Origin: Pseudochrobactrum sp. sp1633
Lineage (GTDB): Bacteria; Pseudomonadota; Alphaproteobacteria; Rhizobiales; Rhizobiaceae
NCBI RefSeq assembly: GCF_030376605.1
Contig: NZ_JARRAE010000008.1
Coordinates: 62,001-126,000, forward strand
Reading direction: 5' to 3'
DNA: 64,000 bases
Positions 33,938 to 42,969 of the stretch are shown in pieces (the stretch's first letter is position 1; each line of letters begins with the position of its first letter). The position numbers and the translations under genes are program-made. The notes below the pieces were generated by a model. That model was not told the origin of the DNA, made no database searches, and worked only from the letters and a program-made list of their open reading frames with translations.

Positions 33938-34719
33938 CCAGGCAACGCTATTACACCACCCAATTGCAAGCGGGTTTAGGTCTTTTGGATGAAACGCGGC
34001 AGCTGCTTCAGTTGTATCAACCTGGTATGGCCGCTTCTCAGCTTTACGATGCTGCGTTGGCATCTGGGCGTTTCCCGCTGGTGACAGCAAGGCGTTTGCG
34101 CAACATCGTGGCCGAGTGTTTTGCTCCTCGCTTCCTACGCGATCCTGAGGTGATAAAGCAGCTCAAATTGCTGGTTGAACGCTTTACCACTGCCGAACTC
34201 AACCAACTGCTGTTTATCTATACCGCTCGTGCCAACCTAGTCTTGGCGGATTTTGTTCGAGAGGTTTACTGGGCGCGTTACTCAGCAGGTCGCAATGATC
34301 TTGATCTGGAAGACGCGCGTACCTTCGTTGCCAACAGTGTGCGCGAGGGAAAAACACAAAAGCCCTGGTCTGAGATAACGATCAAACGTATCTCCTCATA
34401 TTTAATGGGCTGCTGTGCTGATTATGGATTGTTGGCAACCACTGGCCGCAGTCAGCGATCCATTACTGCTTATCGAATTCTGCCCAGAGTCGCTGCCTAC
34501 TTGGCTTATGAGCTGAAGTTCAGTGGTCTTGGTGACAATCAAATCGTTGCGAGCCCTGACTGGGAGCTATTTGGCTTGCAGCATGCCGACGTGCGGGATC
34601 AACTCAAGCGTTTGTCGTTGCAGGGCCTACTCATATTTCAGGCCGCATCCGGTGTTGTGCATATCGGGTGGACCTATAAAAGCATGGAGGAGCTGATCGA
34701 TGTCATCGCTCAAAGCTGA
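33934..34719 (+). CDS. brxA: BREX protein BrxA (DUF1819)
   Basis: A 261-aa helical protein of the BrxA/DUF1819 family, a small conserved BREX component with DNA-binding winged-helix character. It starts with GTG after a strong GGGGGGAGGA site and overlaps brxE by 4 bp. Segments such as LLQLYQPGMAASQLYDAAL and RTFVANSVREGKTQKPWSE fit the family. The 3' end overlaps brxB by 20 bp. It is needed for full phage restriction in some type 1 systems. Confidence 0.9.
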   Translation: MTRQRYYTTQLQAGLGLLDETRQLLQLYQPGMAASQLYDAALASGRFPLVTARRLRNIVAECFAPRFLRDPEVIKQLKLLVERFTTAELNQLLFIYTARANLVLADFVREVYWARYSAGRNDLDLEDARTFVANSVREGKTQKPWSEITIKRISSYLMGCCADYGLLATTGRSQRSITAYRILPRVAAYLAYELKFSGLGDNQIVASPDWELFGLQHADVRDQLKRLSLQGLLIFQAASGVVHIGWTYKSMEELIDVIAQS

Positions 34720-35272
34720 TTTCAATGAGTTGATGGAGCGAATCAAGCAGGGACGTGAGTTTGGCCATGCTAGTTTCGAACCCATTTTTTACTTGGTTTT
34801 TCCACCGAATCAGATTCTCAACGTCAAGCGCGAAACACCCGCGTGGCTGCACCGTCTGCGCAACGAAGGCTGGGAAGTCGAAACTTTTTCCATTGCCGAG
34901 CATATTGCAGACATTATCGAGAAGGCGCCATTGCGCAAGATCTGGCTCGCTGCCGATCAGAAAGCGCCCTTGGCATGGGGCAAGGCCAATGCATCGCTGG
35001 CTAATGCCATCAGCAATGGTGCCTTGCAGGCACGCATCGAAGCCAAGCTGGCTGGGCTTGAAGGCAAGTCCAAGGCTATTTTACTGGTCACCGATCTCGA
35101 GGCGCTGCATCCCTACACGCGCATTGGCGTTATTGAGGGCAAGTTGCAGGGCAAATTTCATGTGCCCACCGTGTTCTTCTACCCTGGCGTGCGTACCGGC
35201 AAGACTCGACTCAAATTCCTGGGGTTCTACCCCGACGATGGCAACTACCGTTCTGTCCACGTCGGCGGCTAA
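34700..35272 (+). CDS. brxB: BREX protein BrxB (DUF1788)
   Basis: A 190-aa protein of the BrxB/DUF1788 family. Typical segments are LVFPPNQILNVKRETPAWLH, AILLVTDLEALHPYTRIGVI and the end TRLKFLGFYPDDGNYRSVHV. It is required for BREX host methylation and defence in studied systems and is thought to link other Brx proteins. The start lies inside the end of brxA. Confidence 0.92.
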   Translation: MSSLKADFNELMERIKQGREFGHASFEPIFYLVFPPNQILNVKRETPAWLHRLRNEGWEVETFSIAEHIADIIEKAPLRKIWLAADQKAPLAWGKANASLANAISNGALQARIEAKLAGLEGKSKAILLVTDLEALHPYTRIGVIEGKLQGKFHVPTVFFYPGVRTGKTRLKFLGFYPDDGNYRSVHVGG

Positions 35273-35287
35273 TCATTGAGACATAAC

Positions 35288-38200
35288 ATGACAATTAAAG
35301 AACTCTTCGACCCCAGCAAGAACATCAATCGCAGTATTGAAAAAGTTATCACCTATGGCGTGTCACAAGAAGCGCGCCTGAAATCGGAAATCTCCGAATA
35401 CGTGGTCACCGACAGCATCGACCAGCAGTTCGAGAGCCTCCTGCTCAAGATGGAAGCCGCCATGGATATTGGTGGTGAAAATGAAGTAGGCGTCTGGGTG
35501 TCGGGTTTCTACGGCTCGGGTAAAAGCTCGTTCACAAAGTATCTTGGCCTGGCATTTGATGACCGCGTCACCATTGATGGCGTACCATTTATACAACATC
35601 TTCAAGATCGCCTCAAGCGTCAGCAAACGAAATCATTGCTTTCAAACGTGGCTAAGCGTTTTCCGGCGGCTGTGTTGATGTTGGACTTGGCCAGTGAACA
35701 AGTTGCCGGCGCAACTATGGAAGAAGTATCCACAGTCTTGTTCTACAAGGTTCTGCAATGGGCGGGATATTCGCGTAATCTCAAAGTGGCCGCACTGGAG
35801 CGCAAGCTCAAAAAGGAAGGCCGTTACAACGAATTCTTGGATGCCTTTAAGGACACGGCTGGAGGAGAAGATTGGAGCAATTACCGTAATGATGAGCTGG
35901 TGGTCGATAGCCTCATTCCCGAGATTGCCCACCAGCTTTATCCCACGCTGTTCAAAACGACTACTTCGTTCACCACTGAATTAAGCGAGATTGTCGTCTT
36001 CGAAAATGACCGCGTCCGGGAAATGTTGGAGATTGCCCGCGAGGCATCGGGCAAGGAATACATCATCTTCATCATCGATGAAGTGGGGCAGTACGTTGGC
36101 CCTCGGCCCAACTTGATATTGAATCTCGATGGACTGGCCAAAAATCTGAAAAACATCGGCGACGGCAAGGTTTGGATCGTCGGTACGGCGCAGCAAACCC
36201 TCACGGCGGATGACGCGAAGGCGGCGCTCAATTCACCTGAGATGTTCAAGCTCAACGACCGCTTCCCGATTCAGATTGCGCTCGAATCAAACGACATTAA
36301 AGAGATTTGCTACACGCGTTTATTGGGCAAGTCTTCGGCGGCCGAGATTGAGTTGGGTGGGTTGTTTGATCAATACGGCCAACAATTGCGCCAAAACACC
36401 AAGCTGGTAGACGCTCGCGTATACGGCGTGGATTTCGACCGCAAGACTTTCGTTGACCTGTACCCGTTCCTACCTGCGCATTTCGATATTTTGCTGCATC
36501 TGCTGGGAGCCCTGGCTAAGTCTACCGGGGGCATTGGTCTGCGCTCAGCCATTAAAGTGCTACAAGACATCTTGATTGACGGCTCTGATGACAAGCCTGC
36601 CATTGCTGAGCAGTCTGTCGGCTGGTTGGCCACCACGGTCACACTGTTTGATGCGCTGGACAAAGACATCAAACGTGCCTTTGCCTCACTGCACGCATCG
36701 GTTGAAAAAGCCACCAAGATTCGCTTCTCTCATTCCGAACTACACCAAAACATCGCCAAAACGGTCGCTGTTCTGCAGATTCTGGGCAACCTGCCCATCA
36801 CCCGCCAAAACGTCACCAGCCTGATGCACGACAGCATTGCAGGTAGCTCCCAGGCGGACGCTGTAGCTAAAGCGGTCGAAGACTTGATTAACGACCCTAT
36901 CGTTCCGTTTGGCGAGCAAGATGGGAACCTGTGCTTCTTCAGTGAAAAGCTCAACGATATCGAGCAAGAGCGCAGCCAAGTGGCGTTGCGTAGCGTCGAA
37001 TTGCGTCGTATCGTCAATGAAGCACTGACAGGCGTTTATTCGCCATTGCCAACCGTTCAGTTGCCCGGCCCGTTTGTGGTGACGACTGGCCTGAAAGCCC
37101 TGTCGGCGGGGAATGTTCCGGCCTCTTTGGCGGGTGAACGCAATCAAATTCAAACCATTGTCGAGTTGGTGGATCCGAAAGAAGTTGATAGCGCTCGTAT
37201 CCGCCTCACGGATGAGTCACGCCACAACTCATCCAAGTTCAATATCTATCTGGTGGGCCGAACCACGCCAGAGATGGATGAACTAACAGCGGACATTCAC
37301 CGCTGCCGCGAAATTGCCAACCGTTATCGCAGCGATCTAGACCAAGAAATCCGCGAATACTGCAACGGCCAAGCCGACCGCGCCGGACACCTCAGCACCA
37401 AGCTGCGTGCGCAGATTCAGCGCAGCCTGTTACAAGGTTCATTCATCTTCCGTGGCCAGGCTGTTGCCGTCGATACGCTGGCGACAGATCTGCTAGATGC
37501 TGCGCGCAAGCATTTAAAAGAAGTGGCCGAGCAGGTTTTCGATCGCTATACCGAAGCACCGGTGCGTGCAGCAACCGAGCTTGCCGAGAAGTTTCTGCGG
37601 GTCGGCAATCTGTCCGGCATCACCAGCGCACTTGATCCGCTGAATCTAGTGCAAACCCAAAGCGGGCGGCACAGCATTCGCACCGATCACTTAGCCATGG
37701 TCAGCATCCACGATTACATAGATCGCAATGGCACAGTCGATGGCAAACGCCTGACGGATGCCTTTGCCGATGCACCCTTTGGTTGGTCGGCAGACACCCT
37801 GCGTTATCTGGTAGCAGCCCTGCTACTGGCCGGTGAGATCAAGCTCAAGGTGGCGGGACGCGAGGTCACTGTTAATGGCCAGCAAGCCATCGACGCCATC
37901 AAAACTAACAATACCTTTAAGAGCATCGGCATCTCGCTGCGTGGCGGTGATCGGCCATCCAACGACGTACTGGCACGCGCCGCAACCCGGCTTACCGAGA
38001 TTAGCGGCGACACTGTCGTGCCGCTGGAAGATGAAATTAGCAAAGTTACCACGAAGCTCTTTCCTCAGCTACAGCACCAATACGGCCCGCTCACTGAGAA
38101 ATTGCGCGGCCTGAATTTGCCGGGTGTTGATCGCCTGCAAAACCTCACGCATGAGATTAACGACGTACTGCTTACCGATGCCTCGGATGCGCCGCGTCGC

Positions 38201-38932
38201 TTGGGTGGCGAGCAGTCTGGGTTGTTCGACAGCCTCAAGTGGGCTGCCGAGGTCAAGCTCAAATTGGAGAAAGGCTTGGAGCAAACCCTACGCGATCTGC
38301 GCCAGCATTGCACTGCCATTGCTAATCTGCCGAACGTCGCCTTGCTTGTCACGCTGAAAGAAGAGTTGGCGGAGGCACTCAGCCTCATTGATGAGCGCTT
38401 GCAGCAGGCGGACTTTTATCGCTTTGCGGCCGACTTCAGCACCAGCCTCACCACCATTCGGGCCCGTATTCGCGATACGGTGATTGCGATGCAAGACCTA
38501 CTCAAAACGCGCATTAAAGAGGCCGAGGTCGACCTCAAGCGCGTGCCAGAATGGAGCAAGCTCACCCAGCAGGAGCAAACCGAACTGTTGGGTAGCCTGG
38601 AGCGTTTGATTGTGGAAATGACACCTGATTTGTTGGGGCTCAATTCCATTACCAACAAGCTCTCTGAGATGCAGGATGAAGTGCAGGGCTTGAAACACAG
38701 TATTGAGCGTCTGGGAACGAAGCGGATTAAGGAGGAGCTTGAAGCTGAGATTCCTGTAGCAAGTGCTTTCAATGAACCGAAACCAGCCATCGCGCGCAGC
38801 ATCAAAGCACGGACCAAGATCACCACGATGGGTGACCTGGATGCGCTGATCACGCAACTACAACAGCTGCGTGGAGAACTGAAGTATGCCCACGCCTTTG
38901 CCCTCAATCTCGAACTGCAGGACGACCTATGA
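35288..38932 (+). CDS. brxC: BREX P-loop ATPase BrxC
   Basis: A 1214-aa P-loop NTPase (PglY/BrxC, DUF499-like), the usual length for type 1 BREX. Walker A is SGFYGSGKSS at about 72-81, and Walker B is EYIIFIIDEVGQYV near residue 255. Long helical and coiled-coil regions fill the C-terminal half. It is essential for both methylation and phage exclusion. The ATG at 35288 is preferred to a TTG at 35276. Its stop overlaps pglX by 4 bp. Confidence 0.95.
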   Translation: MTIKELFDPSKNINRSIEKVITYGVSQEARLKSEISEYVVTDSIDQQFESLLLKMEAAMDIGGENEVGVWVSGFYGSGKSSFTKYLGLAFDDRVTIDGVPFIQHLQDRLKRQQTKSLLSNVAKRFPAAVLMLDLASEQVAGATMEEVSTVLFYKVLQWAGYSRNLKVAALERKLKKEGRYNEFLDAFKDTAGGEDWSNYRNDELVVDSLIPEIAHQLYPTLFKTTTSFTTELSEIVVFENDRVREMLEIAREASGKEYIIFIIDEVGQYVGPRPNLILNLDGLAKNLKNIGDGKVWIVGTAQQTLTADDAKAALNSPEMFKLNDRFPIQIALESNDIKEICYTRLLGKSSAAEIELGGLFDQYGQQLRQNTKLVDARVYGVDFDRKTFVDLYPFLPAHFDILLHLLGALAKSTGGIGLRSAIKVLQDILIDGSDDKPAIAEQSVGWLATTVTLFDALDKDIKRAFASLHASVEKATKIRFSHSELHQNIAKTVAVLQILGNLPITRQNVTSLMHDSIAGSSQADAVAKAVEDLINDPIVPFGEQDGNLCFFSEKLNDIEQERSQVALRSVELRRIVNEALTGVYSPLPTVQLPGPFVVTTGLKALSAGNVPASLAGERNQIQTIVELVDPKEVDSARIRLTDESRHNSSKFNIYLVGRTTPEMDELTADIHRCREIANRYRSDLDQEIREYCNGQADRAGHLSTKLRAQIQRSLLQGSFIFRGQAVAVDTLATDLLDAARKHLKEVAEQVFDRYTEAPVRAATELAEKFLRVGNLSGITSALDPLNLVQTQSGRHSIRTDHLAMVSIHDYIDRNGTVDGKRLTDAFADAPFGWSADTLRYLVAALLLAGEIKLKVAGREVTVNGQQAIDAIKTNNTFKSIGISLRGGDRPSNDVLARAATRLTEISGDTVVPLEDEISKVTTKLFPQLQHQYGPLTEKLRGLNLPGVDRLQNLTHEINDVLLTDASDAPRRLGGEQSGLFDSLKWAAEVKLKLEKGLEQTLRDLRQHCTAIANLPNVALLVTLKEELAEALSLIDERLQQADFYRFAADFSTSLTTIRARIRDTVIAMQDLLKTRIKEAEVDLKRVPEWSKLTQQEQTELLGSLERLIVEMTPDLLGLNSITNKLSEMQDEVQGLKHSIERLGTKRIKEELEAEIPVASAFNEPKPAIARSIKARTKITTMGDLDALITQLQQLRGELKYAHAFALNLELQDDL

Positions 38933-41900
38933 CTTTTGAAAAAAAGGAGGCTTTCGATCAAACCACCCGAGGGCGTCTGCAAAAGCTGGTTAACAGTTGT
39001 CGTCGTTTGCTGTCCGATGAATTCAGCATCCAGCTTCAACAAACCTATGGCCTAGATCCAAAGACAGGTGAAGTTACGCCCATGGCGCGGCTCACCCATC
39101 TGGATGATCGGCAACGCCACACGGCTGAGGTGCTGCGCCAAACCCTGGCGCACTATCTGGGCGCGGATGCCGACGATACCGATCACCGCATCGCCGTGCT
39201 CAATCGCATGGTTCGGGAGCAGGCCTTTACCGTGCTCAACCGCCTGGCAGCACTGCTGATGATGGAAGCGCGTGGGCAGTTGATAGAGTCGGTCAGCAAG
39301 GGCTACCAATCGCGTGGCTGTCAGCTCTACAGCAAGATTGCTGGTACCGCCTTGGGAGACACCGGCCAGGCGTATCATGTCTATCTGTTCAGCGTGTTTG
39401 ATGAACTGGCACAAGAGCTGCCCGCTCTGTTTGATCGCTATGCGGCTAATGGCTTGCTGTTCCCGCGCGAAACTGCCCTGCGTCCGCTGCTGGATGAACT
39501 CAACCACTTTGAGATTGAGCCTCTCTGGGGCGAAGACGAAACCATCGGCTGGATCTATCAATACTTCAACTCGCCGGAAGAGCGAAAGGACATGCGCAAA
39601 GCAAGAGCTCCACGGACAAGCCGTGAGCTCGCTGTACGCAACCAGTTTTTCACGCCGCGCTACGTGGTGGAGTTTTTGGTCGATAACACGCTGGGGCGCC
39701 TCTGGTTTAATGCCACTGGCGGGCAAACGGATCTGCGCGACCGTTGCCAATACTTGCTGGTCAAGTCCGACGAGCAACCACAGGCAACCGTCAAACTGCG
39801 CGACCCCCGTACCCTGAAGCTGCTGGACCCGGCCTGCGGATCGATGCACTTCGGCTTGTATGCCTTCGATCTGTTTGCGGAGATCTATCGGGAAGCCTGG
39901 ACCTGGGAACAGCAGCATGGCCCCGGCTCCTTAGATGTTTCCACTCAGCCCCAGGCTGCGTTCAAACCACTCAGCCAAACCTATGGCGATGAAGCGAGCT
40001 TTCTGCGCGATGTGCCACGTTTAATCATCGAGCACAACCTCTACGGAGTGGACATTGATCCGCGTGCCGCGCAGATCGCCACCTTGGCGCTGTGGCTGCG
40101 GGCACAGCGTGCCTGGCATGAGACAAACGTAAAAGCCAAAGATCGTCCGCGTATTGGGCAGAGCCATGTGGTTGCAGCAGTCGCCCCACCAGCAGAGCGT
40201 GAGTTGCGCCAGCTGTTTGCCGAGCAACTTGATCCACTCGACGCAGATCTGTTCGAGAAGACTCTTCAGATGTTGAAGCACCTCCCAGAAACGGGTGTAT
40301 TACTCAAAGTAGAGCGAGATCTACCTCGATTAATCAAGCATGTATATGGAGGCAAAGGTACGGGCTTGTTTGCTCAGCAAGAAGTAGAAATTTGGCAGAA
40401 AGCTGAGGCGCGTCTACGTAGCGCGCTTATTGCATTTTCGCAGACTGCAAAAAGCACTTATCAAAGCCACTTATTCGCACAGGATGCCCTGCAAGGATTG
40501 CGATTAGTAGATATGTGCAGCGAAATATTTGACGTCATAGTGATGAATCCTCCGTTTGGGGCTCTTAGTCTTGGCAGTAAAGAGAATCTAACGAAATCAT
40601 ATCCATTTTCAAAAAATGATCTGCTCGCAATTTTCGTCGAGCGAGCTCTAGAGCTCCTAAGTCCAGGAGGGAGAGTTGGGGCCATTACTTCACGTGCATG
40701 CTTCTTTCTCTCCAGCTTTGAAAAATGGCGAGCAAATGTTGCACTAAAGAAAGGTGAGCCGGAGTGCTTTGCTGATTTCGGCCATGGGGTAATGGATGAT
40801 GCAATGGTGGAAGCTGCAGCATACGTTTTTCGGAAGCCTAATAGTGACCAAAAATATGAAGCCGAAAACTTCCCATGCATTCGAGTGCTCAAAGACGAAG
40901 ATAAGAACTCTGCGCTCCTGAAGGCCATCAAAAATACCGGCGATAGTAATTACTTCCTTGCAAATATTGATTCGTTTGAATTTTCGCCCGGCAAAGCGTT
41001 TACCTATTGGGTGCCAAAAGAAATTTTAGAAAAACTCAACAAATTTAAACCAATTGAAGGAAGTCAAGCAACGGTTAAAGTGGGGCTGCAAACCGGTGAT
41101 GACTGGAGATTTCTACGTCAATGGTGGGAGGTTGACAATGCAGACATTGCTGATGCTTCCAGAATCGAAAACGACGGTCAAGGCTCGTGTTCGGAGAAAA
41201 TTAGAAGCAGCATTCGTAAGCAAACAACGATTGGTAGTTGCAAGTGGGCAATGTATTCAAAAACGGATTATTCGGCACCTTGGTACTCTCCGCTTTTGCA
41301 AGTGGTCAATTGGAAAAATGACGGCGATCATTTCCAACATTTTTTCGATGTGAATGGAAAACTAAGAAGCCGACCTCAAAATTTGGAGTACTACTTCCTG
41401 CCGGGTTTTAGCTACATGCTCCGGTCTTTCAGACTCGTTCCGTATATTGTTCCTGCCGGAGCCGTGCCAACAGCGGGCCGTTCGCAAGTTTTTCCTCTGG
41501 GGGAAAATATACTGGATGTGTTTGCTATTTGCTCATCTAATCTGGGAAGCGCGGTCGCTCGCTTTAATGGCGAAAACTTTGCTAGGCCGAAATTTCAGGC
41601 TGGCATGGTTCAAGGGATTCCATCAATCAAATTTGATTTGGAATTAAAAGGGCTCATCCAGGATAAAGTCAAAAGCGAAGTTGAAACGCGTAGAAAAATT
41701 TTTCAGTTACACGAACCATTTGTTGAATTTGTTTTGCCGGCATATTTAGTGGATGTAAACGAATCATTGTCATGGCAAAAGGACTCTTTGCTGGGGCACG
41801 AACTTGAACTGAAGGTCGCTTCGGCTTACGGCCTGAGCTCTCAAGAACTTGAAGCACTTGAGAAGGATGTTTTTGAGGCCATTGAAAGTCAGTCAAAAAT

Positions 41901-42969
41901 ATCATTGCCAGATGATGGGCCAGATTGTGATGAGAGTGACGAAAGTTCCGATACACCGGAATCGGCTGAAGTTATTGACGAAAGCCCCAAGTCTGTTGCA
42001 GATGGGTTTATATCCTATCTCGTAGGATGTTCGTTTGGCAGATGGGATATTCGAATAGCAACGTCTGGTTGGAAGCAAAGTGGAGATATTGATCCATTTT
42101 CACCAGTTTCTTGTTGCCCACCAGGCGTTCTCCGTAATGGTTCTGAAACCATTTTGGATGATGGCTCACAAGCGCTGTATCCAATTAGCGTATTCCCATT
42201 TGGTGTTGCCGCTGAAAATGCATCAGAGAGTGACGACCTGGTAAAACATATCGAGAAATCACTCCGATATATTTTCAATTCAAACTCAGACTCTAAAGAG
42301 CAAGATTTGCTTTTAAAGTTGGGGTTCTCTTCTATACGAGACTACATAGGAAAGCCTGCAGGATTTTTTGCAGACCATCTGCAGCGATACTCAAAAAGCC
42401 GACGTAAAGCGCCCATTTACTGGCCTCTTGCCACCGCTTCGGGTAGCTACACGCTCTGGGTCTATTACCCATCACTGAATAATCAGACGCTGTTTACAGC
42501 GGTCAATGATTTTCTCGATGGCCCCAACGGGAAACTGACGCAAGTCTGTCGTGAGTGTGCAGGTTTACGTACTAAAGGCAGCGGCCGCTCTCGTGATGAG
42601 GAAAAGCAGTACGAAACGCTGCAAATCTTTGAGCAAGAGCTCACTGAGCTGCGCGATACCTTGCTCAAGATTGCACCGACCTACCAGCCTAATCATGACG
42701 ACGGCGTGCAAATCACCGCCGCACCGCTCTGGCCACTATTCCGCCACAAGCCCTGGCAAAAGGTGTTGAAAGACACCTGGGCCAAACTGGAAAAAGGCGA
42801 CTACGACTGGGCGCATCTGGCCATGGCCTACTGGCCAGAACGCGTGCGCGAAAAATGCAAGACCGACAAATCGCTGGCCATCGCCCATGGGCTGGAGGAT
42901 CTATACGTGGAGCCCGAGGCTGCCCCCAAGAAAACTCGCGGAATAAAGAAGGCCGGGGGTGAGGCATGA
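38929..42969 (+). CDS. pglX: BREX adenine-specific DNA methyltransferase PglX
   Basis: A 1346-aa N6-adenine methyltransferase that marks the host's BREX sites. The SAM-binding motif DPACGSMHFGLYAFD begins at residue 300 and the catalytic NPPF lies at 540-543 (VIVMNPPFG). The segment RNQFFTPRYVVEFLVDNTLG precedes motif I, as is usual. The specificity-determining C-terminal half is unlike the flanks in base composition: about 40,270-42,400 is visibly AT-richer than the ends of the same gene. It overlaps brxC and the next gene by 4 bp each. Confidence 0.95.
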   Translation: MTFEKKEAFDQTTRGRLQKLVNSCRRLLSDEFSIQLQQTYGLDPKTGEVTPMARLTHLDDRQRHTAEVLRQTLAHYLGADADDTDHRIAVLNRMVREQAFTVLNRLAALLMMEARGQLIESVSKGYQSRGCQLYSKIAGTALGDTGQAYHVYLFSVFDELAQELPALFDRYAANGLLFPRETALRPLLDELNHFEIEPLWGEDETIGWIYQYFNSPEERKDMRKARAPRTSRELAVRNQFFTPRYVVEFLVDNTLGRLWFNATGGQTDLRDRCQYLLVKSDEQPQATVKLRDPRTLKLLDPACGSMHFGLYAFDLFAEIYREAWTWEQQHGPGSLDVSTQPQAAFKPLSQTYGDEASFLRDVPRLIIEHNLYGVDIDPRAAQIATLALWLRAQRAWHETNVKAKDRPRIGQSHVVAAVAPPAERELRQLFAEQLDPLDADLFEKTLQMLKHLPETGVLLKVERDLPRLIKHVYGGKGTGLFAQQEVEIWQKAEARLRSALIAFSQTAKSTYQSHLFAQDALQGLRLVDMCSEIFDVIVMNPPFGALSLGSKENLTKSYPFSKNDLLAIFVERALELLSPGGRVGAITSRACFFLSSFEKWRANVALKKGEPECFADFGHGVMDDAMVEAAAYVFRKPNSDQKYEAENFPCIRVLKDEDKNSALLKAIKNTGDSNYFLANIDSFEFSPGKAFTYWVPKEILEKLNKFKPIEGSQATVKVGLQTGDDWRFLRQWWEVDNADIADASRIENDGQGSCSEKIRSSIRKQTTIGSCKWAMYSKTDYSAPWYSPLLQVVNWKNDGDHFQHFFDVNGKLRSRPQNLEYYFLPGFSYMLRSFRLVPYIVPAGAVPTAGRSQVFPLGENILDVFAICSSNLGSAVARFNGENFARPKFQAGMVQGIPSIKFDLELKGLIQDKVKSEVETRRKIFQLHEPFVEFVLPAYLVDVNESLSWQKDSLLGHELELKVASAYGLSSQELEALEKDVFEAIESQSKISLPDDGPDCDESDESSDTPESAEVIDESPKSVADGFISYLVGCSFGRWDIRIATSGWKQSGDIDPFSPVSCCPPGVLRNGSETILDDGSQALYPISVFPFGVAAENASESDDLVKHIEKSLRYIFNSNSDSKEQDLLLKLGFSSIRDYIGKPAGFFADHLQRYSKSRRKAPIYWPLATASGSYTLWVYYPSLNNQTLFTAVNDFLDGPNGKLTQVCRECAGLRTKGSGRSRDEEKQYETLQIFEQELTELRDTLLKIAPTYQPNHDDGVQITAAPLWPLFRHKPWQKVLKDTWAKLEKGDYDWAHLAMAYWPERVREKCKTDKSLAIAHGLEDLYVEPEAAPKKTRGIKKAGGEA

